From assembly GCA_018970725.1 (NCBI GenBank), contig JAGWVU010000013.1:44349-108348 (forward strand): a stretch of 64,000 nucleotides of DNA, given 5' to 3'. The translations under genes were made by a program, and so were the position numbers. A model generated the notes under the pieces. That model was not told the DNA's origin, made no database searches, and saw only the letters and a program-made list of their open reading frames with translations. Numbering within the stretch: the first letter of the stretch is position 1; each line of letters starts with the position of its first letter. Below are positions 54,132 to 62,828 of this stretch, piece after piece. This stretch comes from Verrucomicrobiota bacterium. Lineage in GTDB: Bacteria; Verrucomicrobiota; Verrucomicrobiia; Verrucomicrobiales; DEV007.

Positions 54132-55781
54132 ATGGAAGCCCGTGTCCTGATGCGCCCGGTCCTGCTCTATCTGGCCGTCGCCGGGTTGAGCCTGTTACTT
54201 TACGGGCTGATTCTCAGTGTCAATCCGGATCGGTATTCTCTGTTCAAAGTGCTCCTCGGCATCCCCGCCGCCGACGTCCAGCTGCGCGCTCCCGGGGAAA
54301 CCGGGGCCCCGTCTCCGCCCCACCTCTCGCGCCGGGAGATCCCGGACCTGGCCCGCCTCAACGACCAGTTCGCGGCGGTCTTCAACCGGGTCATGCCGGC
54401 CGTGGTCAGCATCGATGTCTCCAGCGAGGATCCTTCCGTCCGCCTCAAGCGCTACCGGAAGGGAACCATCAAGCTGCCCAACGGCAAGGAACGGGAAATC
54501 ATGGTGCCTGTCGAATGGGAATGGGATTCGGTGGACGAAATCCCCGGGGTCGGCTCCGGGGTGATCATCGACGAGGAGGGTTACATTGTGACCAATCATC
54601 ACGTGGTGCTCGATGCAGACAATATCTCGGTCACCCTGCACGGCGGGGAGCACTACACCGCGGAACTGATCGGCGCGGATTCCACGGTCGATATGGCCGT
54701 GTTGCGGATCAAGGATTCCGAGGGCAGGAAATTCCCGGTCCTGCGGTTCGGGGATTCGGATCGGTTGCGTCCGGCGGAAATCGTCTTCGCCTTCGGCAAT
54801 CCCTTCGGCCTGAGCGAATCGATCACCCAAGGCATCGTGAACGGGACCCGGCGGCGTTTCATCGATGATCTGGCAAACGAATACATCCAGACGGACGCGG
54901 TGATCAATCCGGGGAATTCCGGCGGCCCGCTCGCCAACATCTTCGGGGAATTCATCGGGATGAACGCGGTCGTTTATGCCGGGCAAAGGGACAAACCGCA
55001 GGCTTGGCAGGGGATCAGCCTGGCCCTGCCCTCCAACCGCGTGCTCCGCTGTTACGAGGAACTCATGGCCCTGGGGCAACGGGTGCGCCCTTACCTCGGC
55101 GTCTTGTTCAACGACCTGGGGACCCAGGCCCGGGAGACCGCGAAGTTCATCGGCGAAGGCGGCGCCTTGATTTACGACATCGAACCGGATTCCCCGGCAG
55201 GCCGCATCCTCCATCCCGGAGACATCGTCCTGCGGATCGGCACCCATGACGTCGGCTCCGCTTCCGCCGCCTCCAAGGCCATCCAACACGAGCAACCCGG
55301 GGTCCCCCTCGATTTCCTCATTTGGCGGGAAGGCAGGGAACAGGCCGTGGAAGTCAGGCTCGGGCAGTTCCGGGACGTCAACCAGATCGCCCTGCTCCCC
55401 GGCGTTTTCTCGAAAAAGCCCGCCCCGGGCCCCGAACAACTCAAGACCGAACTCGGGCTCGTCCTGCGCGAACTCACGCCCGGGGATCGCCAGGAGACCG
55501 GGATGCCGGCGGATCTGGGCGGCATTTTCCTCTGGGGCGTGAACCCGGATTCGCCACTTTCGGGCCATCTCGAACGTCACGACATGATCCATGAGATCAA
55601 CGGGAAACCGGTCTGGACGGAGGCCCAGTTTTACGAACTCATGGGTGCACTGGCCACTTCCAAAGAGCCCAGCCTCGTCCTGACCCGGAATCGGCGCCGC
55701 TACTATCTCCAATTCCGCCCGGTGACCGCTCCGGCCGCGACCTCTTTCTCCGGCCGCCAGACCGATTCTTCGAATGTTTGA
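54132..55781 (+). CDS. HtrA/DegP-like membrane-anchored serine protease with two PDZ domains
   Basis: This 549-residue protein has an N-terminal membrane anchor (VLLYLAVAGLSLLLYGLIL, about 10-28) with no signal cleavage site. The trypsin-like domain shows the catalytic His in VTNHHVVLDADN, Asp in DSTVDMAVLRIKD and Ser in INPGNSGGPLANIFG. Residues about 315-425 form PDZ1 (RPYLGVLFNDLG, ILHPGDIVLRIG) and about 470-535 form PDZ2 (GIFLWGVNPDSPLSG in the form GGIFLWGVNPDSPL, MIHEINGKPVWTE). It should degrade or refold damaged periplasmic proteins. The insert KRYRKGTIKLPNGKEREIMV before the protease core is unusual. Followed by the ompA-like gene after 36 bases. Confidence 0.92.
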   Translation: MEARVLMRPVLLYLAVAGLSLLLYGLILSVNPDRYSLFKVLLGIPAADVQLRAPGETGAPSPPHLSRREIPDLARLNDQFAAVFNRVMPAVVSIDVSSEDPSVRLKRYRKGTIKLPNGKEREIMVPVEWEWDSVDEIPGVGSGVIIDEEGYIVTNHHVVLDADNISVTLHGGEHYTAELIGADSTVDMAVLRIKDSEGRKFPVLRFGDSDRLRPAEIVFAFGNPFGLSESITQGIVNGTRRRFIDDLANEYIQTDAVINPGNSGGPLANIFGEFIGMNAVVYAGQRDKPQAWQGISLALPSNRVLRCYEELMALGQRVRPYLGVLFNDLGTQARETAKFIGEGGALIYDIEPDSPAGRILHPGDIVLRIGTHDVGSASAASKAIQHEQPGVPLDFLIWREGREQAVEVRLGQFRDVNQIALLPGVFSKKPAPGPEQLKTELGLVLRELTPGDRQETGMPADLGGIFLWGVNPDSPLSGHLERHDMIHEINGKPVWTEAQFYELMGALATSKEPSLVLTRNRRRYYLQFRPVTAPAATSFSGRQTDSSNV

Positions 55782-55790
55782 CAGAATCGG
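55762..55790. repeat. inverted repeat at the end of the protease gene
   Basis: CCGATTCT (55762-55769) pairs with AGAATCGG (55783-55790) around a 13-base loop that includes the htrA stop codon. No T-tract follows, so it may be a weak terminator or mRNA stabiliser between htrA and the OmpA lipoprotein gene, or chance. Confidence 0.35.
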
Positions 55791-55817
55791 CGAATCGTAG
55801 AAAGTGGTGAGGATTTT

Positions 55818-57194
55818 ATGAAGAACAGGTCGATGCCACCATTGGCGAGTGTGTGTTTGGGAGGGATCCTCGCCTCGTTGATCCTCGCGGGCACGGGCTG
55901 TAATCCAGCCAAAAAACCGCTCCCCGGACCTCCCCCGGCCCCGGAAGCGGAGAGGGCTCCGGCCCCCAAACCGGATGAGGGAAAGGCGATGACTCCGGCT
56001 CCCGCCGCCCCGCCGACTCCGCCCACGGCCCCCGCAGCTCCCGCTTATCCGACCGCCGAGTCCCTCCTGAACGCCTTGGTCGCCAAACTTCGCGCCGCGG
56101 ATCTCCCGGGCTTTTTCGCGTTGGCAGGCTCAGGGGTTTCCCCGGCGGAACAGCGCAAAATCAACACCCTCCTCGGGGAGCGGAAGTTCCAACCCAGCGC
56201 CACCAAGCCCCCTGCGGAAGCGGCACCGGGAAGTTACACCGTATTTCTCGATTCCCCCGCCGACCTCGCCGCCGCCGGTCCTCAGAGCCTCAAACTCACC
56301 TTCAGCAATGATCCGGTCAAGGGCTGGGCAGTCGCTTCCGTCAGCGCACCCGCTATCGAAGTGATCCTCGCGGCCAAAACCGCGGCGGAGAAAAAGCCGG
56401 AACCCGCGCCCGCTCCTACCCCGCCTCCCCCTCCAACCCCCGCGCCGGTGGCCAAGGGCCCCGTGGATTTCGCCAGGGATTTCCTTAATGCCGTCGTCGC
56501 CCGGGATTTCCGGTCCGCCAAGCTCGCGGTCGATGCCAAAAAACTGACTGACGAGAAATTGGCCGCCCTGTTCATTGTCGTCGAGGAGGGTGCCTTCAAA
56601 CCGCACGACCGCAATCCGTTGATCGGAACGGCGGCGGGCACGGACAGCGCCTGGGTCATCGCCCGGCTCAAGTCGGAGAAGCAGGAGTCGGACTTCGGGA
56701 TGGAAATGAAACTCTCGGGAGAGGGGGCTTCCGCCGCTTGGAAAGTGGTCGGTCTGAACTTTTCCAAGCTCATCCAGACAGCCGCCGCCCAGGCCGGTGC
56801 CGGGGATATCGCCTATGCGCCGATCAAGACGGACCTGCAGGACGGGGATCAACTCGTGCTCTACTTCGATTACGACAACGCCAGTGTGAATCCGCGGGCC
56901 GCCAAACAGCTGCGCATCATCGCCGACATCCTCCGTGACGACCCGAAGAAGATGATTCACATCAACGGACATGCCGACGCCCTCGGCACGGCGGATTACA
57001 ATGAAGCGTTGTCCGATAGCCGGGCTGCCGCGGTCCGGCAAATCCTCCTTGCCCACGGCATTCCCGCCGGGCAGGTGGTCACCAAGGCGTTCGGGTTCAG
57101 CGCTCCCAAGGCTCCGAACGTCAACCCGGATGGAACGGATAACCCCACCGGGCGTGCCCAGAACCGGCGCGCCGAGGTTTACCTCGCGTTCTGA
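55818..57194 (+). CDS. OmpA-family peptidoglycan-binding lipoprotein
   Basis: This 458-residue protein starts MKNRSMPPLASVCLGGILAS with lipobox AGTGC (Cys at about 31). A Pro/Ala-rich linker follows (about 33-75). Two similar middle regions (about 75-190 and 215-315) each start with a helix like ESLLNALVAKLRAADLPGFF and VDFARDFLNAVVARDFRSAK, and resemble DUF4878/NTF2-like repeats. The C-terminal OmpA domain has YFDYDNASVNPRAAKQLRII, INGHADALGTADYNEALSD and RAQNRRAEVYLAF, which bind diaminopimelate. It should tie the outer membrane to the wall. A GAGGA Shine-Dalgarno lies 4 bases before the ATG. Confidence 0.9.
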   Translation: MKNRSMPPLASVCLGGILASLILAGTGCNPAKKPLPGPPPAPEAERAPAPKPDEGKAMTPAPAAPPTPPTAPAAPAYPTAESLLNALVAKLRAADLPGFFALAGSGVSPAEQRKINTLLGERKFQPSATKPPAEAAPGSYTVFLDSPADLAAAGPQSLKLTFSNDPVKGWAVASVSAPAIEVILAAKTAAEKKPEPAPAPTPPPPPTPAPVAKGPVDFARDFLNAVVARDFRSAKLAVDAKKLTDEKLAALFIVVEEGAFKPHDRNPLIGTAAGTDSAWVIARLKSEKQESDFGMEMKLSGEGASAAWKVVGLNFSKLIQTAAAQAGAGDIAYAPIKTDLQDGDQLVLYFDYDNASVNPRAAKQLRIIADILRDDPKKMIHINGHADALGTADYNEALSDSRAAAVRQILLAHGIPAGQVVTKAFGFSAPKAPNVNPDGTDNPTGRAQNRRAEVYLAF

Positions 57195-57200
57195 CCGCCC

Positions 57201-58286
57201 TTGGACCTGTCCACCCTGCAACATTCCCCGCTCGAATCGCGGCACCTCGCCGCCGGGGGCAAACTCGTCCCTTTCTCCGGCTGGGCCTTGCCCGTGCAAT
57301 ATGACGGCATCCTGGCGGAACACCAAGCCGTCCGGTCCGCCTGTGGCGTGTTCGATATCTCCCACATGGGCCAGTTGTTGGTTCAGGCGCCGGAGCGGGT
57401 CGATGCCGCGGTGTGGCTCAATCGCGTATTGAGCAACGACGTCTCCCGGCTCGAACCCGGTCAGGGACAATACACCCTTCTGCTCAACGATGAGGCGGGA
57501 ATCATCGATGACCTGATCGTCTACCGCAGGGAGGAGAACGCGTTCCTGCTCATCGTGAACGCCGCCCGCCGGAAAGAGGATTTGGATTGGCTCACCCGGC
57601 ACGCTCCGCCCGGCATGGCCTTGGTGGATCGCGGCATGGACCATGGCGCGATCGCGGTTCAGGGGCCGGAGGCACGTCGCGTCTTTTCCTCGATGATGCC
57701 CTCCGGAGCCTTTCTCCCGCCCCGGTTTGGTCTGGCGGAATTTGGCGAAATTACCGTTTGCCGCACCGGATACACGGGTGAGGACGGCTTCGAACTTTGC
57801 GCCCCGGCGGAGACCTTGGGGGACTGGTGGGACAAAGCCGTAACCGCCGGAGCCAAGCCGTGCGGGCTCGGGGCCCGCGATCTCCTGCGTCTGGAAAAGT
57901 GTTATCCGCTCAACGGCAACGATCTCTCCCCGCAGACCACGCCGCTGGAGGCCGGGCTCGGCTTTGCCGTGGCCTGGGAAAAAGAGGAATTCCTCGGAAA
58001 CGAGGCGCTTCGGCAGCAGCGCCGCCAGGGCCCCGGACGCAAGTTGGTCGCGCTCAAGGTCATCGGCAAGACCCCGCCACCCCGTCCCGAGGTTCCGGTG
58101 TTCACGACCGATCAGGGCGGGGAACCGGTGGGAAGGCTTACCAGCGGCGGATTTTCCCCCGGCTTGAAGGCCGGCATCGCGCTCGGTTTTGTCCCCGCCG
58201 GGCTGCATCATCCGGGAACCCGCCTCTGGATTGAAATTCGGGCCAATCGTTACCCGGCCGAGGTGGTCCCGAAACCCTTTGTCTGA
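57201..58286 (+). CDS. gcvT: glycine cleavage system T protein (aminomethyltransferase)
   Basis: This 361-residue GcvT starts at TTG 57201, because the conserved N-terminal part (LQHSPLESRHLAAGGKLVPF, then SGWALPVQYDGILAEHQAVR) reaches back to that codon and no ATG precedes it. Core family parts are CGVFDISHMGQLLVQAP, LSNDVSRLEPGQGQYTLLLN, DDLIVYRREENAFLLIVNAA, GYTGEDGFELCAPAE and GLGARDLLRLEKCYPLNGND. The enzyme transfers the methylene group from the aminomethyl-lipoyl H protein to tetrahydrofolate. gcvH and gcvP are not in the window. It comes 6 bases after the OmpA lipoprotein stop and 3 bases before the next gene, so these may form one transcript. Confidence 0.93.
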   Translation: MDLSTLQHSPLESRHLAAGGKLVPFSGWALPVQYDGILAEHQAVRSACGVFDISHMGQLLVQAPERVDAAVWLNRVLSNDVSRLEPGQGQYTLLLNDEAGIIDDLIVYRREENAFLLIVNAARRKEDLDWLTRHAPPGMALVDRGMDHGAIAVQGPEARRVFSSMMPSGAFLPPRFGLAEFGEITVCRTGYTGEDGFELCAPAETLGDWWDKAVTAGAKPCGLGARDLLRLEKCYPLNGNDLSPQTTPLEAGLGFAVAWEKEEFLGNEALRQQRRQGPGRKLVALKVIGKTPPPRPEVPVFTTDQGGEPVGRLTSGGFSPGLKAGIALGFVPAGLHHPGTRLWIEIRANRYPAEVVPKPFV

Positions 58287-58289
58287 TCC

Positions 58290-61200
58290 ATGGCTCGTTT
58301 TGTCCCCATCTTTTGTCTGGCCTTCTGCCTCTCGGGCCCGGCGTGGGCCCAGTCCACCGGCGCCAAACCACTCGGCGAGGTCCTCCCGGATGCCAAATCC
58401 CTCAAGTTGACCACCTCCCAACCGGTCGCGGATCCTGATCTGGCCCGGTATGCAATCTACCGGAAGGATGCGCCCCTGCCCACCCGGACCGAACCGGTGC
58501 GGACCGCGTTGCCGTTGGTCCTGCGGAAGGGAGAACGGATCGCGTTCATCGGCAACACCCTCTTCGATCGGGACTTGGAGCATGCCTACTTCGAGTCCAT
58601 GCTCCACCAGGCCTCTCCGGACGCCGGTCTCGTCGTACGCAACCTTTCCTGGTCGGCCGACGAGCCGGGCCTCCAACCCAGACCGGAAAACTTCGCCGGG
58701 ACCGAGCAACACCTGCTTCATGAAAAGGCGGATCTTCTCATCGCCGCCTTTGGCTTCAACGAATCCTTCGCCGGTCCCGATGGCCTCGACGATTTCCGCC
58801 GCGTCTTGGCCGCCAAATTGGAGGAATGGCGTTCCAGCGCTTTCAACGGTCGCTCCGGACCACGCGTCGTCCTCGTTTCCCCCATCGCCAATGAAAATGT
58901 CCGCGGGGTGGCTGCGGCGGATCGCAACAATGCCAACCTCCGCCTCTACACCGCGGCCATGCGCCAAGTCGCGCAAGAGCATGAGGTCGCCTTCGTGGAT
59001 GTCTTTTCCGGAACGGAACAGGGAATGCGGGATGAATCCACCGATCTCACGATCAACGGATGTCACCTCAACGGAGTCGGTTCCCAACTCTTCGCCAGCC
59101 TTCTCTTCCAGGGAATCTTCGGCACCGTGCCGCCGGGCGTCGATGAAGAGGTGCGCAAGTTGGTGATCGACAAAAACCGCCAGTTTTTCCGGCGGTTCCG
59201 CCCGCTCAACACCTTTTATTATACGGGCGGGAGAAACACCACCTACGGATATCTCGATTTCCTGCCCGCGATGCGCAGCTTCGAGGTGATGACCTCGAAC
59301 CGTGACCGCGCCATCCATGCCCTGGTGCAAGGAGGGCAACCGGGTCCGGTGGACGATGCCAATGTCCCGGGCATGCCGCCCGCGCAGGAGACCATCGGCG
59401 CCAACGAATGGCTCCGGGCGGAAGACGAGCAGGCCGCCTTTCGCGTGGACCCGAGGTTCGAGGTGAGCCTGTTCGCCGGGGAGGAACAATTTCCTGACAT
59501 CGCCAACCCGATCCAGATCCGCTGGGACGCCCGGGGGCGCCTCTGGGTCGCTTGCAGCACCACCTACCCCCACCTCTATCCGGGTCAGGAACCAAGGGAC
59601 AAGATCGTGATTCTGGAAGATGCGGACGGCGATGGAAAAGCGGACCGCTCCTCCGTCTGGGCGGACAATCTCCACATTCCCCTCTCGTTCGAGTTCGGGG
59701 ACGGCGGAATCTATGTTTCCGAGCAACCGCACCTCACCTTTCTCAAGGATACCGATGGCGATGGCCGGGCGGATCTGCGGGAGCGTGTGCTCACCGGGTT
59801 CGGCACGGAGGATTCCCACCACTCGCTCCACGATTTCGTCTGGACTCCGGACGGCGACCTCATTTTCCGGGAATCGATCTTCCATCATTCCCAAGTGGAG
59901 ACGCCTTACGGTCCGGTGAGACAAAACAACAGCGGGTGGTTCCGGTTCGAGCCCCGGGTCCATCGGTTGACCTCGTTCGGTTCCTATCCCAGCACCAATC
60001 CCTGGGGCGTGACGTTTGATGATTGGGGACAACATGTGGCCAGTCATCCCGTCTATGCGGCCGCTTTCCATGCGTTGGATCCCGCCTATCCGGAACAACA
60101 TCCCGCGCCGGTCGGCCTGACCGCTTACTCGGGAACCTGCGGTCAGGAATTCATCGATTTTCCAAATTGGCCCGCCGGGTTCCAAGGGCATTTCGTCAAG
60201 CTCCGCTACAAACCCACCAACCGGGTCGAGCTCCTCGCCTGGCACCAGACCGCTTCCGGGTTCGACGAGGAATACCTCGGTGACCTTCTCTTTTCCACCA
60301 ATCTCAGCTTCATCCCGGTGGATCTCCAGTTCGGCCCGCGCGGGGACTTATATCTTTGTGATTGGTATAACCCGGTCAAGGGACACGCCCAATACAGCCT
60401 GCGTGATCCGCGCCGCCGCCGGGATTCCGGCCGCATCTGGCGCCTCGTTCCGAAAGGCTTCAAACCCCAACCCGCCCCGGTCATCGCCGGCGCCCCCACC
60501 GCCGCCCTCGTCGGGATGCTGGCCCGTCCCGAGTATCGCTGTCGTTACTGGGCCAAACGCGAATTGCGCGAGCGTCCGGTCTCCGAAGTGCGCCCGGCGC
60601 TGGACGCCTGGCTCAAAGGATTGGACCCTGCCGATCCCCGTTACCCCCATCACTTGTTGGAAGCCCTCTGGCTCCTCCGCGGGTTGGATTTACCGAGCGC
60701 GCCACTCCTTACCACCCTGTTGTCATGCGACGAGCCGTTGGCCAGGGCGGCGGCCACGGAACAACTCCGCTATGTGCACGGTGAGATGGCGGATCCGGTG
60801 GGCGCTTTGCGGGCCCGGGCCAACGACCCGAGCCCTGTCGTGAGAATGCAGGCCGCCATCGCGGCTTCTTACATCGGCACCCTGCCCGCCTTGGAGGCCG
60901 CTTTGGAAACCTTGAATCATCCGCACGAGGGGCACGTCGCCTATGCCATCCGGACCTCGCTCGGTTCCCGGACCTTGCAGCCTCTCTGGCAGGGGAACGA
61001 AGGCTTCAATGCGGCGCACCCCGCCCTGTCCATTTTCCTGAAGAAGTTCGAGGCCGATCGCAAACCGAAGAACCGCAAGCTGGCGGCTGCCGACGCCGCG
61101 TTTGATCAACGCAAGGATCTCGCCTCCTTCCGCATCGGGTGTGTGCGCGAACAACTCCGGTTCGACCTCACCCAAATCGAAGTCAAATCCGGTCAACCGG

Positions 61201-61505
61201 TGAGAATCGTCTTCTCCAATCCCGATGCCACCCCGCACAATCTGGTCATCGCGCGTCCGGGCAGCGCCGGGGAAATCGGGTTGGCTTCCAATGAGATGGC
61301 CAAGGATCCCGAGGCGATGCGGGAGGGACAGTTCATTCCCAAAGACAAGATCCCTCTCATGCTCCAGCGCACCCACATGCTTCCACCGGGGGGGGAGGAG
61401 ACGCTGCGTTTCGAGGCCCCCGCCGCACCGGGGGTGTATCCTTACCTCTGCACCTTTCCCGGTCATTGGTTTGTCATGAAAGGGGAGATGCGGGTCAAAC
61501 CTTGA
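58290..61505 (+). CDS. SGNH-propeller-HEAT-cupredoxin fusion, PVC-type dehydrogenase with a copper domain
   Basis: This 1071-residue secreted protein starts MARFVPIFCLAFCLSGPAWA (signal). Domain order: SGNH/GDSL-like (about 65-290: RIAFIGNTLFDRDLEHAYFE, INGCHLNGVGSQLFASLLFQ), propeller (about 385-720; PVC-type WDARGRLWVACSTTYPHLYP, DADGDGKADRSSVWADNLHI), HEAT-like helices (about 730-930) and a C-terminal cupredoxin with the copper ligands His in TPHNLVIARPG (about 982), Cys and His in LCTFPGHW and Met in FVMKGEM. No CxxCH motif is present, so a type 1 copper centre replaces the heme domain of the related proteins in this window. Substrate unknown. Confidence 0.9.
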   Translation: MARFVPIFCLAFCLSGPAWAQSTGAKPLGEVLPDAKSLKLTTSQPVADPDLARYAIYRKDAPLPTRTEPVRTALPLVLRKGERIAFIGNTLFDRDLEHAYFESMLHQASPDAGLVVRNLSWSADEPGLQPRPENFAGTEQHLLHEKADLLIAAFGFNESFAGPDGLDDFRRVLAAKLEEWRSSAFNGRSGPRVVLVSPIANENVRGVAAADRNNANLRLYTAAMRQVAQEHEVAFVDVFSGTEQGMRDESTDLTINGCHLNGVGSQLFASLLFQGIFGTVPPGVDEEVRKLVIDKNRQFFRRFRPLNTFYYTGGRNTTYGYLDFLPAMRSFEVMTSNRDRAIHALVQGGQPGPVDDANVPGMPPAQETIGANEWLRAEDEQAAFRVDPRFEVSLFAGEEQFPDIANPIQIRWDARGRLWVACSTTYPHLYPGQEPRDKIVILEDADGDGKADRSSVWADNLHIPLSFEFGDGGIYVSEQPHLTFLKDTDGDGRADLRERVLTGFGTEDSHHSLHDFVWTPDGDLIFRESIFHHSQVETPYGPVRQNNSGWFRFEPRVHRLTSFGSYPSTNPWGVTFDDWGQHVASHPVYAAAFHALDPAYPEQHPAPVGLTAYSGTCGQEFIDFPNWPAGFQGHFVKLRYKPTNRVELLAWHQTASGFDEEYLGDLLFSTNLSFIPVDLQFGPRGDLYLCDWYNPVKGHAQYSLRDPRRRRDSGRIWRLVPKGFKPQPAPVIAGAPTAALVGMLARPEYRCRYWAKRELRERPVSEVRPALDAWLKGLDPADPRYPHHLLEALWLLRGLDLPSAPLLTTLLSCDEPLARAAATEQLRYVHGEMADPVGALRARANDPSPVVRMQAAIAASYIGTLPALEAALETLNHPHEGHVAYAIRTSLGSRTLQPLWQGNEGFNAAHPALSIFLKKFEADRKPKNRKLAAADAAFDQRKDLASFRIGCVREQLRFDLTQIEVKSGQPVRIVFSNPDATPHNLVIARPGSAGEIGLASNEMAKDPEAMREGQFIPKDKIPLMLQRTHMLPPGGEETLRFEAPAAPGVYPYLCTFPGHWFVMKGEMRVKP

Positions 61506-61522
61506 GTTCCGGAGAAGTTTGC

Positions 61523-62587
61523 ATGAGCGAAAGTGATATGGAAAACCGCTTGCCGGGGGAAACCGGGGCGCCCCAACGGGCCGGGCTCGGCAATTGGAGG
61601 GAAATTGTCAGGCGCTATCAGGATCCCTGTCTCTGGCGCGCCTCCTGGCAGATCGCCAGTTCGGTCGGGCCGTATGTTTTCCTCTGGTATCTTTTGTATC
61701 TCGCACGCGGCCAGGCTTGGTGGGTGACCGGTGCGCTCGCCGTTCTGGCCGGTCTTTTCCTGGTCCGCATCTTCATCATCTTCCATGATTGCGGGCACGG
61801 CTCGTTCTTTCGTTCCAAGCGGGCCAACGATATGTTGGGAACCCTCACCGGGATCCTCACCTTCACGCCGTATCATCATTGGCGGTGGGAACACGCCGTC
61901 CATCATGCCGGCGCCGGGCATCTCCAGCGGCGGGGCAGGGGAGACATCTGGACGTTGACGGTGGATGAATATAACAACGCCCCGCGTTGGAAGCGCGCCG
62001 CCTATCGTTTCGTTAGGCATCCCCTCGTGATCATCGGTCTCCTCCCCTTCGCGCTCTTCGTCGTGGGGCATCGCATCCCATCCTCCGAGGCCAGCCGGCG
62101 GGACCGGGCCTCCGTCCATCTCACCAATCTGGCGCTCCTCGCCATCACGGCCGGGATGAGCCTTCCCTTCGGTCTCGTTCCCTATCTCTTGATCCAATTG
62201 GTGGTCATCATGGTCGGCGGCGGATTGGGAGTCTGGCTCTTCTATGTCCAGCACCAGTTCGAGGACGTCTATTGGGAGGATGCGGACAAATGGGACTTCG
62301 CCGCCGCCGCGCTGGAGGGCAGTTCGTATTACAAGCTCCCCAAGGTCCTCCAGTGGTTTTCCGGAAACATCGGGTTCCATCACATTCATCACCTCAGCTC
62401 GCGCATCCCTAACTATCACCTCGAGCGCGCCCATCTTTCCGAACCCCTCTTCCAAAGCGTCAAGCCCATCACCCTGACCGGCAGCCTCAAAACCCTCAAC
62501 TACCGTCTCTGGGACGCCGAACGACGCAAACTCGTCGGCTTTCGTCAGGCCCGCGAGAAACGGAGCGCGCCGCGTCAGCCGGGATGA
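61523..62587 (+). CDS. fatty acid desaturase
   Basis: From ATG 61523, with GGAGAAG 5 bases upstream, this is 354 residues. It is a membrane di-iron desaturase with the three His boxes HDCGHGS (near 85-95), HHWRWEHAVHH (with following GAGHLQRRGRGDIWTLTVDE) and HHIHHLSSRIPNYHLE in the C-terminal part. Pairs of membrane helices lie between them (LWYLLYLARGQAWWV, VTGALAVLAGLFLVRIFIIF, IIGLLPFALFVVGH, ITAGMSLPFGLVPYLLIQLV). The pattern matches DesA/FADS-like omega-type desaturases of the bacterial acyl-lipid group, which should adjust membrane fluidity. It starts 17 bases after the cupredoxin fusion protein. Confidence 0.94.
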   Translation: MSESDMENRLPGETGAPQRAGLGNWREIVRRYQDPCLWRASWQIASSVGPYVFLWYLLYLARGQAWWVTGALAVLAGLFLVRIFIIFHDCGHGSFFRSKRANDMLGTLTGILTFTPYHHWRWEHAVHHAGAGHLQRRGRGDIWTLTVDEYNNAPRWKRAAYRFVRHPLVIIGLLPFALFVVGHRIPSSEASRRDRASVHLTNLALLAITAGMSLPFGLVPYLLIQLVVIMVGGGLGVWLFYVQHQFEDVYWEDADKWDFAAAALEGSSYYKLPKVLQWFSGNIGFHHIHHLSSRIPNYHLERAHLSEPLFQSVKPITLTGSLKTLNYRLWDAERRKLVGFRQAREKRSAPRQPG

Positions 62588-62828
62588 TGGTTCTCCTCCC
62601 GGCATGGCTCGACGGAGCGCGAGGGAGAAAAAGTCCGTCCGCACCCGCCCGCCCACGAGTCACCGGCCGGCGTGGGATGGTGGGGGTTCAACACCTTCTA
62701 CGCCACCAGCCAAGGCAAAGGCTTCACCAAAGCCCTACCCATCCAACAAGCCGCTCCAGCTCCCACCGGCCTCCAGCCCCAAGGCCGCGTTTCGACCATT
62801 CCACCTCCCGCTCCGCAGGAGTGAGGTG
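62588..62828. other. short stretch after the desaturase, no clear gene
   Basis: No gene with its own start is evident. The frame directly downstream of the desaturase stop stays open to TGA 62822-62824 and reads PAGVGWWGFNTFYATSQGKG and then LPIQQAAPAP, so it might be a decayed gene end or part of a mobile element. Nothing else was seen. Confidence 0.4.

Noticed and set aside
55778..55806. TTGACA-like -35 box before the OmpA lipoprotein gene
   Set aside because: No acceptable -10 sequence at 16-18 bases distance.
56130..60245. Minus-strand open frame of 1371 codons
   Set aside because: It is antisense to OmpA, GcvT and the cupredoxin fusion protein, each with clear domain evidence; no protein-like motifs were found.
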